Assembly: GCF_014750685.1 (NCBI RefSeq)
Contig: NZ_JAAXGE010000007.1
Coordinates: 124,001-188,000, forward strand
DNA from: Bacteroides sp. GM023
GTDB taxonomy: Bacteria; Bacteroidota; Bacteroidia; Bacteroidales; Bacteroidaceae
DNA length: 64,000 nt
Direction: 5' to 3'
Below the pieces are notes generated by a model that saw only the letters and a list, made by a program, of their open reading frames with translations, was not told where the DNA came from and searched no databases. Shown here piece by piece: positions 9,612-17,669 of the stretch. Position 1 is the first letter of the stretch, and every line of letters begins with the position of its first letter. A program made the translations under genes and the position numbers.

Positions 9612-12140
9612 ATGAAACAAAGACTAGGGTTAGCGATCGTGCTATTTTGCTTAACACCAGCACTTTTTGCTCAGCAAAAGGCGAAGCAAAATGCCCGTGA
9701 AGACAATGCTTCTTTCATGTTTACAGAATCACAATTGAACGAAGATGATGATGCGGCTCAGAGTACATCTGCATTGATCACTTCCAACAATGATGTTTAT
9801 CTGTCAAATGTAGGTTATCTGTTTAGCCCGATGAGATTTCGCGTAAGAGGATATGATTCTCAGTATAGCGATATGTACATCAATGGGGTTCAATTTAATG
9901 ATGTAGAAACGGGGCGTTTCAGCTATGGACTAATCGGAGGATTGAATGACGCGACTCGTAATAAAGAAGGTATCGGTCCTTTTGAAGTCAATAACTTTAC
10001 TTTTGGTGCGATAGGAGGTGCCACTAATATTAATTTACGTGCCAGTCAATATGCTGCTGGTTCAAAACTCACAGTGTCAGGTAGTAACCGTAACTATATT
10101 CTGCGTGGAATGTACACTTATTCTACCGGACTGATGAATAATGGCTGGGCATTTACCGGGTCATTGGGATATCGCTGGGGTAATGAAGGTAATATTGAAG
10201 GTATTAAGTATAATTCTTTCTCCTATTTCCTTGGTGCAGAGAAGGTATTTAATGAACGCCACAGTCTTTCTTTGGCTACATGGGGAACACCAACGGAGAG
10301 AGGCCAACAAATGGCGGCGACTGAAGAGGCTTATTATTTGGCCAATAGCCACTACTATAATCCAAACTGGGGATATCAAAATGGTGAAAAACGAAATGCA
10401 CGCATTGTACGTCAGTTTGAACCATCGGCTATTGCTTCATGGAATTTCAATATTGACGATAATAAGAAATTGGTGACAAGTGCGGGATTCAAGTATTCAA
10501 ATTATGGTAAGAGTGCATTGGGATGGAATGGTAATGCGGCAGATCCACGCCCGGACTATTATAAGAAACTACCTAGTTCTATCTTTGATGTATGGGAATC
10601 TGTTCCTACTCCTGATGAGTTGCAACAGTTTAATGAAGTAACTGATAACTGGAAGAATAATAAAGCCTATCGTCAGTTGGATTGGGATGCTCTTTATTTT
10701 GCTAATAAGCAAGCTAATTCATTGGGTAAAGAAGCTCTCTATTATGTGGAAGAACGTCATGACGACCAGTTGGCATTCAACCTTAGCTCTGTATTCAATC
10801 ATCAATGGAATGAACGTAATAGTTATGTTGCAGGAATCGCGGTGAATACAACAAAAGGTATGCACTATAAAAAGATGAAAGATTTGCTGGGAGCCCAACT
10901 TTATACTGATGTTGATAAGTTTGCCGTGCGCGATCATGGTTCAAGCTCTTCTATGGTTCAGAATGACCTTGATAACCCGAACCGTCGTATCGGAGAAGGT
11001 GATAAGTTCGGCTATGATTACAATATTTATGTAAACAAGCAGAGTGCCTGGATACGCTATCAAGGTAATAATGCAGGGTCACTCAACTATTTTGTTTCCG
11101 GTAAGATAGGGTCTACACAGATGTTCCGTGACGGACAAATGAGAAACGGTCGTGCTCCGTTGAAATCATTAGGTAGCAGCGGTACGGCTAAATTCCTTGA
11201 GGGAGGTGTGAAGGCCGGATTCAACTGGGCTGTCAATGGTAATCATTCATTTACTCTGAATGCGGGTTATGAAGAACGTGCACCACTTGCTTATAACTCT
11301 TTCATCGCTCCGCGTATTAAAAATGATTTTGTGAGAGATTTGAAAACAGAGCGTATTATTGGTGGTGATTTAACTTACAATTTCAATACTCCGTGGGTAA
11401 TGGGACGTTTGACAGGTTACTACACACGCTTTCAGAATCAAGTGGAAATGGATGCTTTCTATAATGACAGTGAGGCACGCTTCACATATCTTTCTATGAA
11501 CGGCATTGAAAAAGAACATTGGGGTGTAGAAGCAGCAGCTACCTTTAAACTGACAAGCGAACTTTCATTGACAGCTATTGGAACTTGGAGTGATGCTAAA
11601 TATACAAACAATCCTAATGCCGTGTTGACATACGAAAGTGAGAATGAATCAAAACTTGATCGTGTATATGCTGACGGTATGCATGCCAATGGCACTCCGT
11701 TGTCTGCTTATAGCCTTGCACTGGATTATAACATAAATGGTTGGTTCTTCAACCTGACGGGAAACTATTATGACCGTGTGTATATTGATTTCTCAAGCTA
11801 TCGTCGTCTTGGAAGTGTATTGGATAAAAATGGTGCTGGTGTAGACGCTAATGGAAATCCGGTTCTTAATGTGCCGGGGCAGGAGAAACTGGACGGTGGA
11901 TTTATGCTTGATGCTTCTATCGGAAAGTTTATTCGTTTGCGCAATGGAAAGAGTCTTAGCCTTAACCTGAGCTTGACTAATATCCTGAACAATACAGACT
12001 TGCGTACAGGTGGCTTTGAACAAAACCGTGGTGATAATTACAAAGACGGTGACGCACGTACTTACAAGTTCTCTAAGAATTCTAAGTATTTCTACGCATT
12101 TCCGTTCAACGCTTTCTTGAACATTGGTTATAGATTTTAA
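9612..12140 (+). CDS. TonB-dependent receptor-like outer-membrane protein (nucleic-acid locus)
   Basis: An 842-residue outer-membrane protein with a signal peptide (PALFAQQ). A plug-like region at about 50-150 includes MRFRVRGYDSQYSDMYING and FGAIGGATNINLR, and a long 22-strand-type barrel ends in FLNIGYRF. It has no N-terminal carboxypeptidase-regulatory or STN domain, unlike the SusC proteins later in this window. It leads a three-gene operon with DUF5689 and lamin-tail lipoproteins and is flanked by three secreted nucleases. It is therefore the likely importer of nucleic-acid fragments. The family call is secure in type; the substrate is inference. Confidence 0.8.
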   Translation: MKQRLGLAIVLFCLTPALFAQQKAKQNAREDNASFMFTESQLNEDDDAAQSTSALITSNNDVYLSNVGYLFSPMRFRVRGYDSQYSDMYINGVQFNDVETGRFSYGLIGGLNDATRNKEGIGPFEVNNFTFGAIGGATNINLRASQYAAGSKLTVSGSNRNYILRGMYTYSTGLMNNGWAFTGSLGYRWGNEGNIEGIKYNSFSYFLGAEKVFNERHSLSLATWGTPTERGQQMAATEEAYYLANSHYYNPNWGYQNGEKRNARIVRQFEPSAIASWNFNIDDNKKLVTSAGFKYSNYGKSALGWNGNAADPRPDYYKKLPSSIFDVWESVPTPDELQQFNEVTDNWKNNKAYRQLDWDALYFANKQANSLGKEALYYVEERHDDQLAFNLSSVFNHQWNERNSYVAGIAVNTTKGMHYKKMKDLLGAQLYTDVDKFAVRDHGSSSSMVQNDLDNPNRRIGEGDKFGYDYNIYVNKQSAWIRYQGNNAGSLNYFVSGKIGSTQMFRDGQMRNGRAPLKSLGSSGTAKFLEGGVKAGFNWAVNGNHSFTLNAGYEERAPLAYNSFIAPRIKNDFVRDLKTERIIGGDLTYNFNTPWVMGRLTGYYTRFQNQVEMDAFYNDSEARFTYLSMNGIEKEHWGVEAAATFKLTSELSLTAIGTWSDAKYTNNPNAVLTYESENESKLDRVYADGMHANGTPLSAYSLALDYNINGWFFNLTGNYYDRVYIDFSSYRRLGSVLDKNGAGVDANGNPVLNVPGQEKLDGGFMLDASIGKFIRLRNGKSLSLNLSLTNILNNTDLRTGGFEQNRGDNYKDGDARTYKFSKNSKYFYAFPFNAFLNIGYRF

Positions 12141-12187
12141 GAATGTGTAGTTATCAATCCAAAACAAAAAGAAAGGAAGAAACGATT

Positions 12188-13030
12188 ATGAAGAAATTAC
12201 TATCTATATTATGTACCGGGTTGCTGTTGTGTGGTGCAGTTCTTACTTCTTGTGAGAAGTATGATGATCCGGTAACAGGAAATGCTTATGGCAATAATTC
12301 TATTCCGGAAGGGCGTACCATTTCAATAGCTGCGTTGAAAGAGAAATATAATGACTTTATTGACACAAGTAAAGATACTTATACGACTATTGAAGGTGAG
12401 ACTCGCATTGAGGGTGTGATAACCTGCGATGATGAGAGTGGTAATCTATACAAAAAGTTGGTGGTAGCTGATGAAACGGGCGCTATCGTTATTGGTGTTA
12501 ATGCCACTGGCTTGTATGCATTTTGTCCGGTAGGTCAGAGAGTGGTAATCGACTGTAAGGATTTGCAGATTGGCAGTTATCGTAAACAAGCGCAAATTGG
12601 TACTGTTTATAATAATTCAGTAGGACGTATGCCTGAATATGTATGGAAACAGCATGTCCGTCTGATCAATGAACCGAAAATGTATTATGAGGAATTGAAA
12701 CCTATTGAAGTTACTACTCCTGCCGAACTTGCTGCTATAGATCTGAAAGAAGCTCCGGTATTGGTGACTTTTAAAAATGTAAAACTATCCGAGGCAGACG
12801 GAACAGCTACTTATGCGCCGGGTGATGAAGGCTCTGTAAAACGTTATTTTACTTATGCTGACGGTACGGAAAGTGGAAATAATCTATTCCTTTATACAAG
12901 TGCTTATGCAAACTTTTCAACAGAAATAATGCCGCAGGGTAGTGTTAACATAACAGGAATTCTGCTGCGTTACAATAATCAGTGGGAAGTTATTGTTCGT
13001 ACTTTAGATGATATTAAACGAAATAATTAA
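12188..13030 (+). CDS. DUF5689-type OB-fold lipoprotein
   Basis: A 280-residue lipoprotein (lipobox LTSC, Cys22). The start was set at 12188 because it follows a purine-rich ribosome-binding stretch and begins the signal peptide; the 15 extra upstream codons look non-functional. The region IEGVITCDDESGNLYKKL with VVADETGAIVIGV is the OB-fold signature of DUF5689. It starts 47 bp after the TonB receptor and 20 bp before the lamin-tail gene. An OB-fold could contact single-stranded nucleic acid, which suits a surface-binding role beside the receptor, but that is inference. Confidence 0.8.
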   Translation: MKKLLSILCTGLLLCGAVLTSCEKYDDPVTGNAYGNNSIPEGRTISIAALKEKYNDFIDTSKDTYTTIEGETRIEGVITCDDESGNLYKKLVVADETGAIVIGVNATGLYAFCPVGQRVVIDCKDLQIGSYRKQAQIGTVYNNSVGRMPEYVWKQHVRLINEPKMYYEELKPIEVTTPAELAAIDLKEAPVLVTFKNVKLSEADGTATYAPGDEGSVKRYFTYADGTESGNNLFLYTSAYANFSTEIMPQGSVNITGILLRYNNQWEVIVRTLDDIKRNN

Positions 13031-13050
13031 TTCAATTAACATATACAATT

Positions 13051-15201
13051 ATGAAAAAGATTCTAAATGCTTTATTCTTGACGCTGCTTACAGTGTTCAC
13101 ATTTAGTTCGTGTAGTGATGTACCGGCCCCTTACGATATATTAGGAGAAGGTGATGTGCCGGGATTAACAGGAGATGGTACTAAAGAGAATCCATATAAT
13201 ATAGAAGCTGCACAACAGAAACAAGATGGTTCTGTAGCTTGGGTGCAAGGATATATTGTAGGTGCTATAGAGAATGTATATGATGATAAAGGCGAATTTG
13301 CTGGTAATAAAGCAAGCTTTACGGCTCCTTTTACTATAACTTCTAATATCTTGATTGCTGAGAGCCCGGATGAAACAAATGAAAGCAAATGTTTACCGGT
13401 TAAAGTAAAAAATGGTAGCGATTTGTCAACAGCTTTGAATTTGAAAGACCACCCGGAGAATAAAGGAGGGGTTTTGTTGATTCAAGGTGAGTTGAGCGCT
13501 GGCTTCGGAAAGGCTGCATTGATTAATACAACAGCAGCAGTGTTTAATAATAAGGAGATTGGTGAAGAACAAGGGGGAGAAGACCCAGAACCGCCGGTTG
13601 GTAATGTTACATTCTTTGAAGAGGCGTTTGCTTCTAATAAAGGCTCTTTTACTATCGAAGATAAGACACGTCCGACTAAAGTTGATGAGATCTGGAAATG
13701 GGAATCTTATACACCGGAAACGGGTGGTACTGCTAGTACATATATGAAAGCTAGTGCTTTTATTTCTGCAACAGAAAAAGAAGCATCGGAAAGTTGGTTG
13801 ATATCTCCTGCCGTGGATTTGACAAAAGCGACAAGTGCTTCATTAACATTTGAACATGCTCATAAATTCTGTGGAGATCCTTCTAAAGAATTAACTGTAT
13901 GGGCGAAGGAGAGTACAGCTTCTGACTGGATTCAAGTTACTATTCCGACATACGCAACTAATTCCGATTGGAAATTTGTTTCCTCTGGTAGTATTAGTCT
14001 TTCTAGTTATGTAGGTAAAAATATGCAATTTGCTTTCAAATATATGAGTACTACTTCTGATGTCGGCACATGGGAAGTGAGAAACGTGAAAGTTACCGGC
14101 GAAGGTGAAGGTGGTGGAGAACCAACTCCTCCAGTTGAAGGTACTAAGATCTTTGTTGAAACGTTTGGAACGGTTACTGCTAATACGAATGTTGAAGGTT
14201 ATCAAGGTTGGGATAATTCGAATTTAACTTTTAGCGTAAATAATCCAAAAGTAAATCTTCGCACTTCTCTTCATAAAACAGAAGCGAATAAGACGGAATC
14301 TACAGTAAAAATAAGTCATATTTGGTTTCCGAGCGCGGGGGATAACACATTTACAATTTCTAAAATAAATGCGGAAGGTTATAATAAGTTTGTTTTGTAT
14401 TATGAGGAAGCTGCAAATACGTATAATGCTGGAAGTTCAATTGATTTGAATGTGCTGAAAATAAAATTCAATGGTACGGAAGTAATAGCTGGTAGTAAAG
14501 TTGTAACTGCACAAGTCGAAAAAGATGATGCCAATATATTCTATGAGATGCAAGTGGAACTAAATATAGCTGGTACTGCAAATTCTACATTGGAGTTCTC
14601 TGCTTTGGAGACTGAGAATACTTTAGGATTGCGCCTTGCTAATATTAGATTATATGCTATTAGTGAGGGGGGTGGAACTGATCCGGAGCCAGTTGGTAGT
14701 GAATTATTCATCTCTGAATATGTAGAGTCATTTAAAGGAAATAATAAATATGTAGAAATATATAATCCTACAAGCGAATCTGTTGATTTGTCTGGCTATT
14801 CGTTGAAAATGAATACAAATGGTAAAAAAGAAGGTGAAGAAATAGTATGGACATCTATTCATAATAAAGCTTTTACTGGAACTATTGAACCGGGACATGT
14901 TGTCGTATTTGCTAATAATCAAGCCGTAAATTACACAGGAGAAGCTGTAAAATGTTCTGCTATGACTTTTAATGGTGATGATGCTATTGGTTTATTTAAA
15001 GGAGAAACTTTGATTGACTTGATGGGAACTCCAGGGGTACAAGAAAAATTTGGAGAGAATGTTGTATTGCGAAGAGTAGCTACAGTGACCAATCCTAATA
15101 CTACTTATGCTTTGGCTGAATGGAGCGAAATAAAACTAACATCAGCAGATGATGATGCGAGTGTTGGTATATCTGGACTAGGTTCTCATACAGTGGAATA
15201 A
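13051..15201 (+). CDS. multidomain lipoprotein: DUF6359 + choice-of-anchor J + lamin-tail domain
   Basis: A 716-residue lipoprotein (Cys21 after FSS). Domains in order: an OB-like DUF6359 module (about 35-165, with VAWVQGYIVG); a choice-of-anchor J/cleaved-adhesin module (about 185-350, with ESWLISPAVDL and FAFKYMS); a second beta-sandwich (about 370-545); and a lamin-tail domain (about 548-700, with ELFISEYVESF, NKYVEIYNPT and DAIGLFKG). Proline-rich linkers separate the modules. Bacterial lamin-tail domains are frequently fused to or encoded beside secreted nucleases, which fits this locus. It is probably a surface binding protein partnering the TonB receptor. Confidence 0.8.
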   Translation: MKKILNALFLTLLTVFTFSSCSDVPAPYDILGEGDVPGLTGDGTKENPYNIEAAQQKQDGSVAWVQGYIVGAIENVYDDKGEFAGNKASFTAPFTITSNILIAESPDETNESKCLPVKVKNGSDLSTALNLKDHPENKGGVLLIQGELSAGFGKAALINTTAAVFNNKEIGEEQGGEDPEPPVGNVTFFEEAFASNKGSFTIEDKTRPTKVDEIWKWESYTPETGGTASTYMKASAFISATEKEASESWLISPAVDLTKATSASLTFEHAHKFCGDPSKELTVWAKESTASDWIQVTIPTYATNSDWKFVSSGSISLSSYVGKNMQFAFKYMSTTSDVGTWEVRNVKVTGEGEGGGEPTPPVEGTKIFVETFGTVTANTNVEGYQGWDNSNLTFSVNNPKVNLRTSLHKTEANKTESTVKISHIWFPSAGDNTFTISKINAEGYNKFVLYYEEAANTYNAGSSIDLNVLKIKFNGTEVIAGSKVVTAQVEKDDANIFYEMQVELNIAGTANSTLEFSALETENTLGLRLANIRLYAISEGGGTDPEPVGSELFISEYVESFKGNNKYVEIYNPTSESVDLSGYSLKMNTNGKKEGEEIVWTSIHNKAFTGTIEPGHVVVFANNQAVNYTGEAVKCSAMTFNGDDAIGLFKGETLIDLMGTPGVQEKFGENVVLRRVATVTNPNTTYALAEWSEIKLTSADDDASVGISGLGSHTVE

Positions 15202-15215
15202 ATTTTAGATATATA

Positions 15216-15259
15216 CAAATAGAAAAAGTTGCCCTGTAAAGAGCAGCTTTTTCTATTTG
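15216..15259. terminator. hairpin terminator after the lamin-tail gene
   Basis: A 17-bp stem (15216-15232 with 15243-15259, one G-T pair) and 10-nt loop, followed within about 15 bp by a T run. It separates the TonB operon from the downstream nuclease gene. Confidence 0.7.
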
Positions 15260-15295
15260 TATATTATATAATCCTTTTTTAATATTGGCGATAAC

Positions 15296-16150
15296 ATGAA
15301 AAGTCTATCTATTTATAGTGTTTTCCTTTTTTTATGTGTTTTCTTTTTTTCATGTAGTGATGATGAAAAAAATAATAGCGATAATTTCGCCACCGGCATT
15401 GTAGAACTCCCTACTCTTCGTAATGGCGCAAACGATGTGTTTATAACTCATTCTACTACTTTTAACGGGCAGAAAGTAAACTCTTTCAGCATGGAGTATG
15501 ATAAGAGTAAGAAACACTCCCGTTGGATTGCCTTTCGGTTTGACAATCAGACAAAACAACAGAATGTATCTCGTAGTGATGAACCGTTTGACGCAGACCC
15601 TTCTGTAGGTTCAGAGTATCAACGTGTGCAAGCAGATTTCGGAAGAAAAGGCTATGACCGCGGACATCTCTGTGCTTCTGCCGACCGGCTTTATTCGCGT
15701 GAAGTAAACGAACAGACATTCTATTATACTAACATGAGTCCGCAACGGAATGCATTCAATACGGGAGTTTGGTTGGCATTGGAAGGACAGGTACAGTCAT
15801 GGGGACGTAGTTGTACAGCTGCAGATACCTTGTATGTAGTAAAAGGTGGAACAATTGACAAGGAAGATCAGATAAAAGAATATATCGGCGGCGACCATAG
15901 TAAGCCTGTTCCTAAATATTATTATATGGCTTTGCTGTTTAAAAAGGGAGATTCCTTCAAGGCAATTGCCTTCTGGATGGAACATACAGATAGTAAACCG
16001 TCAAAAACAATAAAACTAGCCGACTATGTATTATCAATAGATGAGTTGGAAGAAAAAACAGGAATTAATTTTTTTCCCAGTCTTAATGATAACTTAGAGA
16101 ATGCACTTGAAGCCACTTACTCAACTAAAGCTTGGCCTGGATTGGAATAG
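15296..16150 (+). CDS. DNA/RNA non-specific endonuclease lipoprotein (canonical DRGH)
   Basis: A 284-residue lipoprotein (Cys20 after FFFS). The NUC1-type nuclease domain spans about 35-280. It has the full DRGH motif (Asp121, Arg122, Gly123, His124), then ASADRLYS and NEQTFYYTNMSPQ with the metal-ligand Asn region. It is clearly paralogous to the nuclease at 7232-8389 but lacks the BACON domain and Asp-Pro linker. It follows a terminator, so it probably has its own promoter in the 15260-15295 gap or depends on readthrough. Likely an outer-membrane or periplasmic nuclease for scavenging DNA/RNA. Confidence 0.85.
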   Translation: MKSLSIYSVFLFLCVFFFSCSDDEKNNSDNFATGIVELPTLRNGANDVFITHSTTFNGQKVNSFSMEYDKSKKHSRWIAFRFDNQTKQQNVSRSDEPFDADPSVGSEYQRVQADFGRKGYDRGHLCASADRLYSREVNEQTFYYTNMSPQRNAFNTGVWLALEGQVQSWGRSCTAADTLYVVKGGTIDKEDQIKEYIGGDHSKPVPKYYYMALLFKKGDSFKAIAFWMEHTDSKPSKTIKLADYVLSIDELEEKTGINFFPSLNDNLENALEATYSTKAWPGLE

Positions 16151-16318
16151 GCTTTGTTTTCAGATTTGTGCTTAAAGTTTAAATGGTTGAAAGTTATTTG
16201 GACTCGGTTCTTATGTAAACGTGCTTTGTCGGTCAGACATATTTTGTGGAATACTATTTGAAGCCTACTATTTAAGCCTTATATTTATTTACATTTCAAT
16301 TTGATAAGAATAGGCATT

Positions 16319-17458
16319 ATGGATAATACTTTCAGAATATACCCGATAGGGATACATAACTTTGAAGACTTACGTAATAGTAACAACGTCTATGTAGATA
16401 AGACGGAGTTGATTTATCGTTTGGCTAATACCAATTCGGTTTATTTCCTGAGCCGTCCACGTCGTTTTGGAAAAAGTCTGCTTGTGTCTACTCTTGATGC
16501 TTATTTTCGGGGGAAGAAGGATTTGTTTCAAGGATTGGCGATGGAACGTTTGGAGAAAGAGTGGAATGTCTATCCGGTGTTGCACCTTGATTTCAGTATG
16601 ACAAAGTACACGGCACTTTCTGACCTTTTGGGACAGTTGAATCTGAACTTATACGATTGGGAAAAACTCTATGGGAAGGAAGAAGTGGAAGGTACGCCGG
16701 CAGAACGTTTCCGGGGAGTGATTCGTCGTGCTTATGAACAGACGGGCAAACCGGTAGTAGTGCTTATTGACGAATACGATGCTCCTTTATTAGATAGCAA
16801 TCATTTGCCGGAACTGCAAAATGAACTTCGTGAAGAAATGCGGAAATTCTTCAGTCCCTTGAAAGCGCAAGGAGAATATCTTCGTTTTCTTTTTCTGACA
16901 GGTATCAGCCCGTTTAATCAAATGAACAGTATTTTTGGTGGCCTGAATAGTTTGCAGAATCTTAGTATGCAAGATGGGTATAGTACTATTTGTGGTATTA
17001 CGGAAAAAGAATTACGTAGCCAATTGAAAACAGATATTATATTAATGGCCCAAGTTAATAATGAAACGTATGATGAGGCTTGTATCCATCTGAAACAACA
17101 ATATGGTGGATATCGTTTTAGTGAACATAGTGAGGATATTTATAACCCATTTAGTTTATTCTGCGCGTTTGACCAAAAGAATTATGGAAACTTCATGAAC
17201 AGAGCGCCTGCTTTTCTAGTTGATATGTTACAACAGCATAAAGTGGACATCTCTAAATTAGAGGGTACTACGGTTACTTCCGGACAGCTTGATGCACCAA
17301 TTGCCCCGATAGCAGACATTTTACCAGTACTTTATCAAAATGGTTATTTTACCATTAATGAATATGATTCAGAGTTTCAACTTTACACTCTTGCTTGCCC
17401 TAATGAAGAAGTACGAGAAGAATTAACCAGATTTTTAGCTCCAATTATGGGGACTTGA
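16319..17458 (+). CDS. AAA-ATPase-like protein lacking the usual C-terminal PDDEXK domain
   Basis: A 379-residue protein from the ATG at 16319; an upstream in-frame TTG at 16301 is less likely. The N-terminus (FRIYPIGIHNFEDLR, then YVDKTELIY) and the Walker A block SRPRRFGKSLL, with Walker B VVVLIDEYDAPLL, identify the PF09820 AAA-ATPase_like family common in Bacteroidota. Family members are usually over 500 residues and end in a PDDEXK_9 nuclease-like domain. Here the protein stops soon after LYTLACPNEEVREEL, where that domain would begin. The following 200 bp shows no recognisable continuation by eye. It may be a degenerate copy or an ATPase-only variant. Function in the family is unknown. 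Confidence 0.75.
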   Translation: MDNTFRIYPIGIHNFEDLRNSNNVYVDKTELIYRLANTNSVYFLSRPRRFGKSLLVSTLDAYFRGKKDLFQGLAMERLEKEWNVYPVLHLDFSMTKYTALSDLLGQLNLNLYDWEKLYGKEEVEGTPAERFRGVIRRAYEQTGKPVVVLIDEYDAPLLDSNHLPELQNELREEMRKFFSPLKAQGEYLRFLFLTGISPFNQMNSIFGGLNSLQNLSMQDGYSTICGITEKELRSQLKTDIILMAQVNNETYDEACIHLKQQYGGYRFSEHSEDIYNPFSLFCAFDQKNYGNFMNRAPAFLVDMLQQHKVDISKLEGTTVTSGQLDAPIAPIADILPVLYQNGYFTINEYDSEFQLYTLACPNEEVREELTRFLAPIMGT

Positions 17459-17544
17459 TTATTGGGGCTTAATTACTGAAGGATTATAATATATAGTGTG
17501 AAAGTATATCTATATTCTAATATCACTCTCTATTGATTTCATCA

Positions 17545-17651
17545 ATTCCTCTTTCAACCTATCACCACCTCGCTGAAACTACTTATTCATCGTGCTTACA
17601 GAGCGGTGATAGGTTATTCACAACCTATCACTTCATCATTCACCTATCACC
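17545..17651 (+). repeat. left ~107-bp inverted repeat of the VirE-type gene unit
   Basis: Contains four AACCTATCACC-type sites at 17556-17566 (+), 17605-17615 (reverse), 17622-17631 (+) and 17642-17651 (+), with spacers of 38, 6 and 10 bp. The mirror image occurs at 20153-20258 with spacers 38, 6 and 9. Spacer sequence is partly conserved too, including a TATTCATCGT block and a CTCTTTC outer end. It lies just downstream of the VirE-type stop codon. Confidence 0.85.
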
Positions 17652-17669
17652 ACTCTAATAGCTGTATAT

